NCBI RefSeq assembly: GCF_003286085.1
Contig: NW_020825288.1
Span: 15,314,001 to 15,378,000 of the forward strand
Source of the DNA: Drosophila persimilis
Lineage: Eukaryota > Arthropoda > Insecta > Diptera > Drosophilidae
Direction: 5' to 3'
DNA length: 64,000 nt
This document shows positions 47,004 to 58,700 of the stretch, in pieces. The position numbers were made by a program, and so were the translations under genes. Numbering within the stretch: the stretch's first letter is position 1; each line of letters starts with the position of its first letter. Under the pieces are notes generated by a model that worked only from the letters and a program-made list of their open reading frames with translations, did no database searches and was not told the DNA's origin.

Positions 47004-47788
47004 AAGCGCCTTCTGCTTTGGACAGCACCATAAGGAGTCACTCGCCAGGGATGGAGGGGAGAGACGTGGTCCTTGTTAGCTGAGTAATTTGTAATGCAAA
47101 TTACGAATGACGTGTCAGCGTCATCCTTTAGAACGCTCTTTAACTTGGACCGGAAGTACAGTACAGTACGAACAAAAGGAGCGGAACTTCGCGGCACATA
47201 TTGACAAGGCAATTACATTTTTAATTACCATGTGTGCAAATAGTTGGAAACTTTACGCATTCCTCGGCGCGTGCAGACATTAAAAATTATTAACAGAATT
47301 AATGCGAAAAGTTGTCCAAAAGACAAAGGCAGCGGCAGTGGCAAAGGCAAAGGCCGAGACGCAGGCACAGAGCGGCCAAAGCCGCAAGAAGTTGGCCCCG
47401 ACGCCGACGTCAAAGCAAACAGAAAACAGCAAAGAGAAATTGAAGGCATCAAACAGACAAAGAAATGAGTTAAAGTTTTCCTTTTCCCAAAAAGCGAATT
47501 GTGTGCGAGTGTCGTGTCTGTCTATACATTATTCATGTGACCAGCAGAGTTTTCAGCGCTCTGCGATGTCATTTTCTTTAAGAGCTTTCCGCAATTAAGA
47601 GGCGCCAGCGGGTAAACTTTAAATCGATCAGTTTCAGAAAACATTTAATTTTGAAATATTTGCGGAGTTTCGGAGAAGGGTAGGAGAGTGGAGGCTGCGC
47701 TTTTGCTGTGACTAAAGTTTAACAGTGAAAGTTTTGTCGAATCAAACCAACCGAAGCAAATGTCGCGGAAAAGCTATCTTAAGCTCTT

Positions 47789-47825
47789 TCCTACGAAGAC
47801 TTTTTCATGCATCTTCTTCGTAGGA
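47789..47825. repeat. Perfect 11-bp inverted repeat with 15-base loop
   Basis: TCCTACGAAGA at 47789-47799 and TCTTCGTAGGA at 47815-47825 are exact complements. It is AT/GC balanced, lies in non-coding DNA and has no adjacent gene. The function, if any, is unknown. Confidence 0.5.
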
Positions 47826-48040
47826 TCTACTTTGTAGCCTGCGTGATTGTGACTCATTCAATGAAACATACACACTTCCCATTACTACATTGTATCAATT
47901 CATATTCAACATTATTCAGTTTGTGAATACTTCTATCCATGCTGCACCAATGTACGATAAATCAAATAAAATCATGAATCCACACCGCTACGAATACTGC
48001 TTGTTCAACAGAAAAGAATAGCCCTAACAGAGGAACAAAC

Positions 48041-48135
48041 CTGTTAACACATTTCGGTTAACAGCCTGTTATCGTTTCCAGGTACTGCTCGCCGTTAACA
48101 CACAGTTACAGCGCTCTGTAGCCACTCTCTGACAG
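48041..48135. repeat. Second, shorter block of CTGTTA...TAACAG units
   Basis: CTGTTA at 48041 pairs with TAACAG at 48059-48064, and the next unit CTGTTATCGTTTCCAGG follows at 48066. It is then followed by GTTAAC and CAGCGCT words as at 44.4-44.5 kb. Same repeat family as the 44.43-kb array, apparently a fragment. Confidence 0.6.
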
Positions 48136-49762
48136 CGCTTTGAGCCTTGGGCTTTGCTTACAAGCTAGAACATAAGATAAATTACATTTGGACTTACCTC
48201 TGCAGCATCTATTAAATACGAACTCATACTGTTGCCTTTTTTTATGTTAGTCAATACGTTAGCTATGATGGAGACAAAACGGATCGCGAAAGAGAGATTT
48301 AACAGCACCTGAATTTAACAAGAAAGCCGAACACAAGCCAAGTACTAGACAGAAACGCCTTTAAGTTGATTATCTTGTGTATGGTGTTTACAGCAAGCAT
48401 AAAATGAGAGTACTTGACGCCGTTTTATGGAATCTCATTGGCCTGTGGCCTCCCACCAGAAAGCCTCTTTACATCCTTGCGCCACTCTCTGGCCCGTGCA
48501 AATAAACACCTACAGACATGTAGCTGTTAAGCCCTCAGAATGCCTTTATAGGAGGAGCTCGACTCATGTAAGTATGATAATGTTTACGTTTACGTAATTA
48601 AGCATGTAATATAAAGAGCATCACGAATACCATGTCAAGCTAAATCCTACAGAAAAGAGCTAGTTTCAAGCTGACTAGCGATTAATTTAATGCTAGCTAA
48701 ATTCGCTCGTTCAAAACTTAAACTTCTTTTAAGTAAAATACTTTTTTGAAAAATATTTCTTTCAGCACCACTCGCCCACACACACACAAACACACTGGAC
48801 ATTCCCACAAAATAAAGGTCGGAAACAGAAATAAATTCCGTGTTAATAAAAATTCGCCACAACCAAATCAGATTTGCATTTTTCAAATATTTTACAAAAC
48901 TAACGAAAATGGCAGCTAAATTGCACACGCACGCAGGCACCCAAACACAAACAAAAACACACAAGAGGGTGGGGGTGAGGGAGGGTGACATTGCTAACTC
49001 GTGGACGTCGACAGCGCTGGCAGCCCCGCCGCTGGCCAGGCACGCGCTCTGTCCGCGGACGGAGGACGGAGGAGATAGAAAAAATATATGGCAGAAAACC
49101 GAGAGCTCCGAAGCCAGACTGACTGACAGGCCCGCTGTGGATACCGATTGGTGGTGTGGGGTGGGGTGGTAGTGGGTGGCAGTGGCATAGGTGGAAAGGG
49201 GGAAAAGCGGCGTGTAAATTTTCCAACTAAGCCACAGCAAGCAAAGCGCCTGACACTCTCACACGACCAACTCTCGCGCCTCGCGCCTCGCGCCTCGCAC
49301 CGTATATCTTCATTAAAATGCAATGCATCCTCAGCATAGAGAGCGGGGTCGCCTGGTCGCCTGGTCGCTCGGTTACCCGGTGGCCTGGTAGCTGGCGGCT
49401 GAATCCGAGTTCCGAGACTGAGTTTGGTCTTGTTCCTGTCAGGAGGCCCGAGTCGATCCCAATCCCAAAACTTCAATCGTGTAAGCGTCCGCGCGTGTAA
49501 TGACAATGGCGTCGCGTGGCTTTGACTTTGACGTGGCCATGGGGCAGTGGAAAGTGGACAGCGGACAGCGGCCACTGGGCCGTGGTGAAGGACGAGGGAC
49601 GAGGGACGAAGGACAAAGGACGCTAGGCTGACACCATATTTTTCAAATGCAATGCCCCGTGACCAAAGCTGTGGCTGTCAGCTGCGGCTGTTGCTGCGGC
49701 TTTTGCTTGCATCAACACGTACGTAAAAGTCAAATCAACTGAAGCTGTAAAATTGGGGCTAG

Positions 49763-49800
49763 AGATGGAGATGGAGATGGAGATGGAGATGGAGATGGAG
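49763..49800. repeat. (GGAGAT)n hexanucleotide repeat
   Basis: About six perfect copies of GGAGAT. Confidence 0.9.
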
Positions 49801-50220
49801 CAGGAGCATGTGGATGAGCAGCATTAACGAAAATAAACAGCAAACATCTAGACTGGCAGCTAAAAGCAGCCAACAGCACCTTATAAACTTTAAATGGAAA
49901 ACAAGCAGCAGAGGCAGGGATCTGTGAAAGGGCGTGACATGTGGTAAGTGCAGCAGCAGCCGAACTCCTAGGTGGCGGCAAGGAGGGGATGGGATGGGGA
50001 AACGTTTGGGTATCAGGGAGCCATCATAAAATGATGCACCCACAAAATTCACATCCTGGCTAGGTGTAAATCACGTAGCACTCTGACGCCTTTTACAGTT
50101 CCAGTTCCAGTTCCAGTTGTTTTACCCACAATAAAATTGAAAAGCAGCCAAAACAACACACAGCACCCAGAACCCAGCACCCAGCACCCAACACCCAACA
50201 CCAACACTGCAGAAACGAAT

Positions 50221-50256
50221 AACAACAACAACAACAACAACACCCGAACAACAACA
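50221..50256. repeat. (AAC)n microsatellite
   Basis: Seven AAC units, a short break, then four more. Preceded by an ACCCAGC/ACCCAAC tandem at 50164-50205. Confidence 0.85.
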
Positions 50257-53200
50257 ACGACAGCAGAACGCAAAAGTTTTATAAGTAAAATGACAAGAGC
50301 ACGTGCGACCTGTTCGGAGAGAGAGTCGAAAGCGAAGGCAAAGTCAAAGTCGAAACTGAAGGAGTTTGTTTACGTCGTCGTCGTCGTCCTCGCCCTCGCC
50401 TACCTCCCAGTACATCCCACCACCACCAGCACCACCACCTGACCCAATCCCATCCCTATCCACATCCACATCCGAACTGGCTTGCTGGCTGACTCCGGCT
50501 CTGGCTCTGGCTCTGGCTGAGTTATGGTTAGACATCGATCTCCTGGGAGCCCAGAGCTGAGGCCCTGAACCGAAGCCAGAGCTCCTTCCTTACCTCCTAA
50601 AGCCCAAAAACTTTTTGCATTTCTCGTGCGGCTCATTACAACTCCGTCAGAGCAGTAAAAAATACTCATATCAGAGACTGGAATTCCTTCCTTTACTTGC
50701 AGTCAACCCGGAAAGGGGTTGCACTACCAACAACCCACACACCAACAGACACGCAGCGCCCCCTCTCAATCCTTGGGACTGGTCGTCCACGCGCCGAGTA
50801 TTTTGTTTATTAAAATTAAGTGCCATGGGCATTGGTCAGCCAGTACACAGTGGTTCGAATATCGCTATAAAGATGGATATCCTAAGATTTCTGAGAATTA
50901 ATTTGATCAGAATTACGTTCCTATACAAAATAAGGGCAGGCATAGATTCGCAGATCCAAACCAATTATCCAAAGAACTCTTATATGAAATTTTATGCGAG
51001 CTAGAGGTGGCCCTTTGTAGGTATTACGAAGAGTCCCTAAATCAGAATGATTCAGACTAGTTCGCAGACTGACTTTCTGACTAGAAAACTAAGAATAATT
51101 GACTGAAGCTAACTAGGAAATTCTCTCAGTTTTTCAACACAATTGGTCCACTGTTTGTTGACCAATGTCCAGAAGGATGCACCACCGGCTAAGACCACCA
51201 GGTGGTCTGGTGCTGGTCCTGTTGCCCTCCTGGGCTGGCTTTCTCATAATATTATTGCTGGTGCTGGTGAGGTGTGGTGCGGTGTGGCTGCTGTTGTTGT
51301 TTGTCGACAGTTGCTATTAATGCCACACGGCAGCCGTTGCCCCATCCCATACCGTACCGTACCCCTGCTCCAGTGACTGTTGCAACCTGATGCACACTTT
51401 TTTACGAGCTGCACACGCACACGTGCGGGGTCCAAGTTCGAGTCCTGGGAGGAGGTAAGGAGGGCTATGTGAGTTGTCCTAGACAGGGCAGCTACTGACC
51501 AGTGGATGCTGGATGCTGGATGGTGATGGTGATGGTGCCAGTGGGCCATGGATACGTGCCTTTTTGCTTTGCCATTAGCCATCCGCTGAGCCGCAGTGGC
51601 CACATTAAGTGATATTTGTTTTACATGAAAATCAACCGCTCCAGCTGTCCGTATCCTAGTTTTCTGCAGTCCGTGGCTGCCTTTCAAATTTATATTTCAA
51701 TTGCAGATCTTGATTGCTAATTGCATTTCCATGTGATTGACGAGCGCGGTTAGGCTGCACTCATCATGGTTACTTAAGGCAATTTTAATCAATCATCAAT
51801 CTGTGCATAGCAAATCGATATGATTTTGTGCGATGCCTTGAGAGGCCTTGCATTGAGCTGTGTTAAAGCTGACGCATCCATAAGTAAGCATCCATCAAAT
51901 ATGCAGACTTAATGAGCACCAGATGCAAGTCTCGATACAGATGCTCGAAACCATAAACCTCACCACAGCTCCCAGTTGTTATATTTGTGTCAAGCATTAC
52001 AGCCAGCAGCTGTCAGAGCCATCTCAGCCTCCGAATGGATGCTCATCCAGATGCATCCTTCCCATCTGGATCTGGATGTGGATCCTCATTACCATTACCA
52101 CAACCTGGCTGCCCAAAAAACTTTGCCTAACCTACATCGCCTGTGAATGCCAGAGAGGAGTGAAAGTTTTCCACTGCGCCAAATTCATGCCACTAAATGC
52201 TAATGCACTAATTAGTTCACGCTCTCATCTCCTATCATCTGTCTGCCTGTCTGGCTGCTCAAATTGCACTCCCCTCTACCAACTTCCTCAATCCCTGAAT
52301 TCCAACCATTTAGCACTGAGCACTCGCAGACACATAGCGACCGCAGTCACCAGCCCCAGCCCGGCGCAAAATGATTAAAAATTCGCAGACGGGCCAAATA
52401 AAACTGCAAATCTCCATCTACCAACTTTTGTCTGCCAATAAAAGTGAAAATTATATGACAAAACAACGTTTTTGGGGGCCCAAACAGGAGATTCAGGAGC
52501 TGCTGGCTGCCATGTTAAAGAGTTGACATGGGATTGAAGCGTTTGGCAGCTACGTCTCCTGAAATGGTACATTTTTATGGAATTTAGGAATAGTGGGGCC
52601 AAATACAGCATAGAAAACACTACCAATATTATATATTATATTATAATATTCTCGCTGTTTTGAGAATTAAGAAAAACTTAAAGCTGAACATCATGAATCG
52701 GAGATCGATGAAGGGCCTCAGATGTTGAGACGAGAAAAATAATCAGCTGTGGAAAATTCAAAGTGAATATAAGTGCAGTTTTTAGAGGAGCGTTATTCTG
52801 AATAAGTTGCAGCATCTCCAAGGACCTAAGAACAATTTTCTCTGAATATATGTTATCACAAAAAAATTTCCAATAATTTCTGTTTATTAACTTTTAAACA
52901 TTTTAAATTCGATTTGCTCATTTCAAGGCTAAATGAAGGATATCAGCCCACTGTGCATCCACAAAAATAAATGCAAATTTTTGTTCGCTGGTAGCCATTT
53001 TTATTCCGCCTGAAATGCCATTAGATTGGCTCTGTTTGGCCCATTGAATAGCTGGAGGAGGAAGTGCAGGCAGCCCGTCCAACCAAATATGATTATGTCT
53101 GCACTAGGTCAGAGTTTTTATATCTCAGTTAGCGGACTATTCAGAGAATGAAAGATTTATTAAGGCTCTTTAAATCGTGCTAAGAATTTACTCTGTTTTT

Positions 53201-54139
53201 ACTGATTTGGCATTTACAGAGCATTCGCTAGTTCATACCAAAATATTGCGTGAAAAAGATTTTAGCTTAATTCTGTTTGTGTTTATTGTGTGTGCATTTC
53301 GTTGAATAGAAAATGTGTTGCTAAAAATTGCCAAATGCCAAATCAATTTTGGCTTTACAACACACCAAAATCCACTCAATAAAATTTTTAATTGAAACTA
53401 GCGCAAAAAACTGTTAACACTCCGATTCATTCATACATACATATGTCTGCCTATACTATACGATACTTTTTTTTATATATAACATACATACATATTGGTG
53501 GGGTTGTTTGTGCTGGAAAAACCAATTGAGTGTTGGGTACACAAGAATGAATTGGCCCATACAAATTTTAAGAGTCCAATCGACTGATGTGCCAAATTTT
53601 AAATATTTTCCCGCTTTCTATGGTCAGTTTTTTTCCTAAATACTCTTCAAGTTCATTTAGTTGTTCTTGTGGTGCACGTAAAGCGATGCTCATAAAAGCG
53701 AAAGGCATTTAAAGTGCCTCAGGTTGTGGTTCGGGACCGGGAGCGGGGAGCTGTGCGGCGTGAGGCGTGCTGGAGCCTGGCTAGCCAACCCATGTTATAA
53801 AGATGTCCAAAGGCTACAATACAAAAGTTTATTACAGTTCGAGGAATGGGTGGTGGTGGTGGGTCACTGGCAGGAGGAATGGATGGAGGTGTGTGTGTGT
53901 GGCGGCTGGCGCAGCTTCCTTTTGCACCTTTATTGCTTTGTTCCTTGTCCCGCCGTCCCGGTGGACGTTTTTTGTTCCACTTGACTTTCGTGGCACTTGG
54001 CTGGAGACAGTCAGACCAGGAAACCCGGCGACGCTTTAAAGCCTACACTACCCACAAAAAGAGTGAGCAAAAGTGTGGTAAACTAAAGGGGTATGCTACT
54101 TTCAGAATGGTATAATGGCATCTGTTGCAGAGTGTTTCT

Positions 54140-54480
54140 AAAACTATGCTGGAGCAGATGATCCTGATCTGATGAGTGAACTATCGGTTCATGTGACTGA
54201 CGATTTTGACTTGGAATCGATCTGAACTGTACCGACAATGAGGCTGCTGATTCTTTCTCCCTAATTCACGATGGTATTCAAGGAGATCTACCAAAACATT
54301 GATCATATCCAGGTGGTCATACGCATGGACCAAGGCCATTAGCGCCTTTGCGATTTCCCTCTACAATATGGAGGGAATTTATGGCACAAAAATTGGCAGT
54401 AATAGTAATACGATGGGTTAAAGATTTGCTAGATATTTTGGTAAGAGCAATGTGCCATCTTTAAGCTTAAACTTTTTTTA
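54140..54480 (+). pseudogene. Possible decayed coding remnant
   Basis: Frame-shifting between plus-strand frames gives protein-like pieces: ADDPDLMSELSVHVTDDF followed by DLES, then, in another frame, DLNCTDNEAADSFSLIHDG and later EFMAQKLAVIVIRWVKDLL. Stops and frame changes separate them. This looks like an old gene or retrocopy worn by mutation, but no parent was recognised and chance cannot be excluded. Confidence 0.15.
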
Positions 54481-57400
54481 GTAATTGTGAAACTAGTTTT
54501 ATATTTTCCATATTTGCATAAACTAAACTCAGTCAGTTCAGTAAGTGTCACCACCGAATGCCACTGCTTGAATTCCCAATGTTAAAGCTGCTGTTAGTGG
54601 CGCTGTTGTTGCTGTTACCATTGTATGTAGCTGTTGTCTCGCATTTGCCACCGAGGTGTCATAATTAATTTCCATGCCAATTTGTCGTCGCTGTTTTTAT
54701 CTCTGTTGTTGTCGCTGCTGTTGGCGAGCTGCAAACAAAGTTGCTTTTACATTTGCTGACATCAGGGGATTTGGGTCTCTGATATATTGAAAACGGCCAC
54801 CAGGAATACAGCTACGAGTGGGACATGAACTCTGTGGTTTGTGTCGTTGCCTCTGCTTCAGTGGGTTTGTGGGTAAAAGATGCACTTGCAGTCAATGCTG
54901 GCACTCAGACGGCTTTGAGTAGTGCTCCAGTCTTGGGGGCTGGCGGCAACTACGACGACTACTACTCGGATTCGGAGATAAGCCAGTAAATGTGAATGGG
55001 ATGGGTGATGGGCGCCAGGCTGGGGAACACTGTCCTACATTTTCTCATTAGATTGCCATGGCAAATACTTGGAGTTGCCATTTGCCATAAACTTGACGCT
55101 AACAAGGCAAATGGAAGGCCAAAACGGTAAACGGAAAGTGGCAAGTGTCGAAACATTTTCGGCCACCACTTTGTTGTTTCTGTCGAAACTTTTAATTGGC
55201 CCGAGCAAAATTGTAATTGTTTTCTCGGGTCCCCTGCCTCTTCTAGTCGAGCCTGGAGCATCTTTGGCTTATGTATAATGGTCAGGAGTGGAATAGTTTT
55301 TGATGGCACTGTATCATCATATCACACTCACTTATTTCGGGTTGTGCCGCCATGTGCTCGTCGCCTTTTTGTTGGTTAGGTGCGTGCACATCAGCATCAG
55401 CGTTCCCATTGAAATTGCGGCCATAAATTGCGTGACACAGTTGGGTGCAAGTGTCAATAAGTGCAATGGGATGGCAGGGGCAACATTGTAATGGTTAAAC
55501 TTTCCCCAGCCTGTGCCTGGGCGCATTAAAAATGCATAAATAACGGCAAATTTACGGGTTACAATTCACTTCCTCTACCCCTCTGTGTCCTTTTTGTGCT
55601 CTCTTTCTAGCTCGCCTGTCAGAAACCTTAACAGCGCACTGTAAATGCATAGCATTACATCGACATGCATTAACATTAACAGCGCCCTGCCACTCTGCCA
55701 AAGCGGCCTGCCACTGTAATCGTACATTACAGTGCTTGCCCCCCATCTGCAGACTCGGCTGAGCGAAAACTTTTGTAATGAGATTGCTTTCAATTTGCTA
55801 AGCTGGGCGCATATCAAATGGATGCCAAGTTAGATTACAGCTACTAGAATTTAGTATCCTCTGATATTATTTTAACTATAAAAATGTGTGTCTTTTTGGA
55901 AGATGAGCATCCCTTTTGTATCATAGTACATAGTTGTGATTTTATTTTTCCAATTTATCTAATTTATTTACCTAAAATATTGGTATTTATGAATTCTTAG
56001 AAGCATTCAAATCTACGCGCAGATATTGCGCAGATACGATACGTATACGTATATTTTGAATACTGACTTTCATTATTTTGGGGTATCCTCTAAAAAAAAA
56101 ATCTAATATATTAATGGAATAGACATTCCACCAGAGTTCATTCAATATTCGAAAGAACTAAACCCTAATCGAACAGTCGGATATACTATCTATGTATTCT
56201 ACCATTTTGAAGTTGATGATTTAAAGACTTTAGTTTGGTCATCGCAGTGACAAATTCCTCCAAAACCACAGTGCACTTACACATACATACGCTCATTTTC
56301 TGTGGAAAAATTGTGAGCCTCTGCCCTGTCTGCTGGTGGTCTCTGCCACAGGCCACGGCCAGCCCGTCAGGCCGACGACACCGATGCATGCCGGCCACGC
56401 GCTCATTTCAGTTTAAATTGAATTGAAGCCAAATGCATGCCATGATTTTAAATTGTTTGGTTTGGTTTGGTTTACATTGCATTACGCAGCATGCCCCTAC
56501 TGGGGTGGGGTGGGGGGGATATGGAATACGAGGTAGCCGGTTTCATTGCATTTGCTCAGGCGTTGGCTTTCGAGGGGTCCTTCAGAGGGGGCAGAGGAGC
56601 TTGGGGCGCATTGGTGCACAAAACTACACAAATTGCTGACATATTCAAATCAATGAGAATGGGACTCGCAGTCAGAATGTGTGGTGGTGTGTGCCTGGCG
56701 CTGTAGCTGGAGGATGCGATGGTTGCATCTTTTGCCATTCGCAGCACTTGCGAAAACAAACATCGAATTAAATAAATTGCAAACTGCTCCGATGATGAGC
56801 GGAGGTTTATGGAAGAGAATAGCCCTGTGTCGTACCGACTATTTTCAGCCATTTTTTAAACGAATGCAAATGTGATACGAAGCGATAGTCGTTCGAGCCG
56901 ATAGTTCGCTCTTACTTAAGTACGATAGTTGCAACCACCCCCCCACAATTGTTTACTTCACTGCCACATGCCACAGAGTGTCGCCGCATACCAAGAGGTA
57001 CACCCGGGGGCACAGCCAGGACGGGGCAATCAATGCACCCGAAGAAATAAAAAACTTTTACGTTGGTGGCTTGTTAAGTGGCATATTTATGTAAGGCGAA
57101 GCCCGCTTGATTCTGTGCCAAAAGAACTCCGACCGGAATCGAAATGAACCCTGAGCCGGGACCGGGACCGGGCCCGAGCCCGAGCCCGGGACCAATTACT
57201 TGCTGTGGGTGGCGCCCGTCGTGCGGTTTTCTTTTCTCTCGGTACTCTTTGTTTTTCTCCGCGCTCAAATAAAATCTATATAATCTATGAAAATCCGGGG
57301 ATGAGCAGAGAAGCATGGAAAAAACAAAACAGACAGTAAACATGTCAGAAAATGGAGCTTCTTTCGACGGCAAAGAAAGTTTTCAACGGAAAATTACTAA

Positions 57401-58678
57401 TTTCGCTTGAAGATTTTTGAATACTCTAACTAATTGAGTAATAACAAATTGAGGATTACAAATAAACAAGACTACAAAAAATAAACAAAAGGCATTAGAG
57501 AGCAGATGATAATGAGCGAAAATCTATATTATTCATTGAAAGACCTTGAGTATGGTTCGAGCTTTAGATGTAATAGTATGTATATTAAAAGGGACAGCGA
57601 TATATATATTGTAGAAAGATGACTACTTTTACACACATAGATTATGAATAAGCGGACAATCCTCTGCCTCCGAATCACTCGCTTCGAAGAGACTGCACAC
57701 GTAGAAGAGTATAAAATACAAAGTTGAAGACGACAATTTATTCAATAGAAGTTGACGAATTTGAGTATGTAAATTATGAGATTTTTATAGGAATGTCTTC
57801 CAACGACAACGAGCACAATCGAATCGGCAAAAACGTTCAGGCCCCTGCCAAGATAATTTATAAACTGTAATATTCAATAGAACTAAATTCGTTGGCCAAA
57901 ATGCAGCATCTTTAAACTCGTAAACAAACGAAAAGCCAAATGAAGGCACCGTAAGTTCCAGCCAGAATGCAACGAAATGACCCTCGACAAACGTCTGACG
58001 ACGGATGACAACCGACAGGAGAAAGACGGTTAAGCAGCTCACCGGGAGATACAGAAAGAGTGAGAGATGCACGGAGAGAGGGAGTGGAGCAGAAAAGAAA
58101 GCAGACAAGCAATATTTTGGTTTGACGAACTAACTGACGGAATGACTGACTGCCGCGACAGCAGCGGGCAAAAAAAGTTGCAAAGGCGTCAACGGCGCAC
58201 TGTGAAGCCAAACTTCGAAAGGTTTGATAGAAATCACAAACTATCACAGATATAATTCATGTTTTAAGAGATATTGTGGGTCCACTTTAAGTATTTTTGG
58301 GGCTCGAACTCTGCGTTCTCGCACCAAAATTTCCGGCGAATAACAGAAGAGAGTCCAGAGTGGTAGGCTAGGCTTCTGTATTAAGCCAGTGGGCCAAAAT
58401 TGTACTTCAATTATTATACATCAATGATAGGGCCGCAGGGGAAGTGAGGACGCCCAGGCAACACTTACTGGCGTATAAAAATATCAATAATATCAAGAAA
58501 TTCCTAATCATATGTATATGTTAAGTACACCCTCTAACCATTTGCTACCAGTAGTAATTTGAATTTTTGCAACCTCTTTTTCAAGCACTATTCCCACTGT
58601 GCGGCGGCTTCGTTGGCACATCACATACGCCCGCCAATGAAAAATGGCTGCCCTTGGCGCCACACCGACGCCCAACTG

Positions 58679-58700
58679 CCAGACAGACAGACAGACAGAC
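58679..58700. repeat. (CAGA)n microsatellite
   Basis: Five perfect CAGA units in non-coding DNA. Confidence 0.9.

Larger units (their letters stand above)
41730..48000. other. Non-coding stretch between the transposon and the second CTGTTA block
   Basis: Holds the (GT)n and (TA)n runs, the long chance frame at 43.0-43.8 kb, the CTGTTA array with its GC-rich flanks, and AT-leaning DNA at 46.0-46.5 kb. No gene recognised. Confidence 0.55.

Noticed and set aside
57785..58108. Membrane-like minus frame of 107 codons
   Set aside because: Considered as an upstream exon of the His-rich gene, but no flanking splice signals of comparable quality were seen and no family was recognised.
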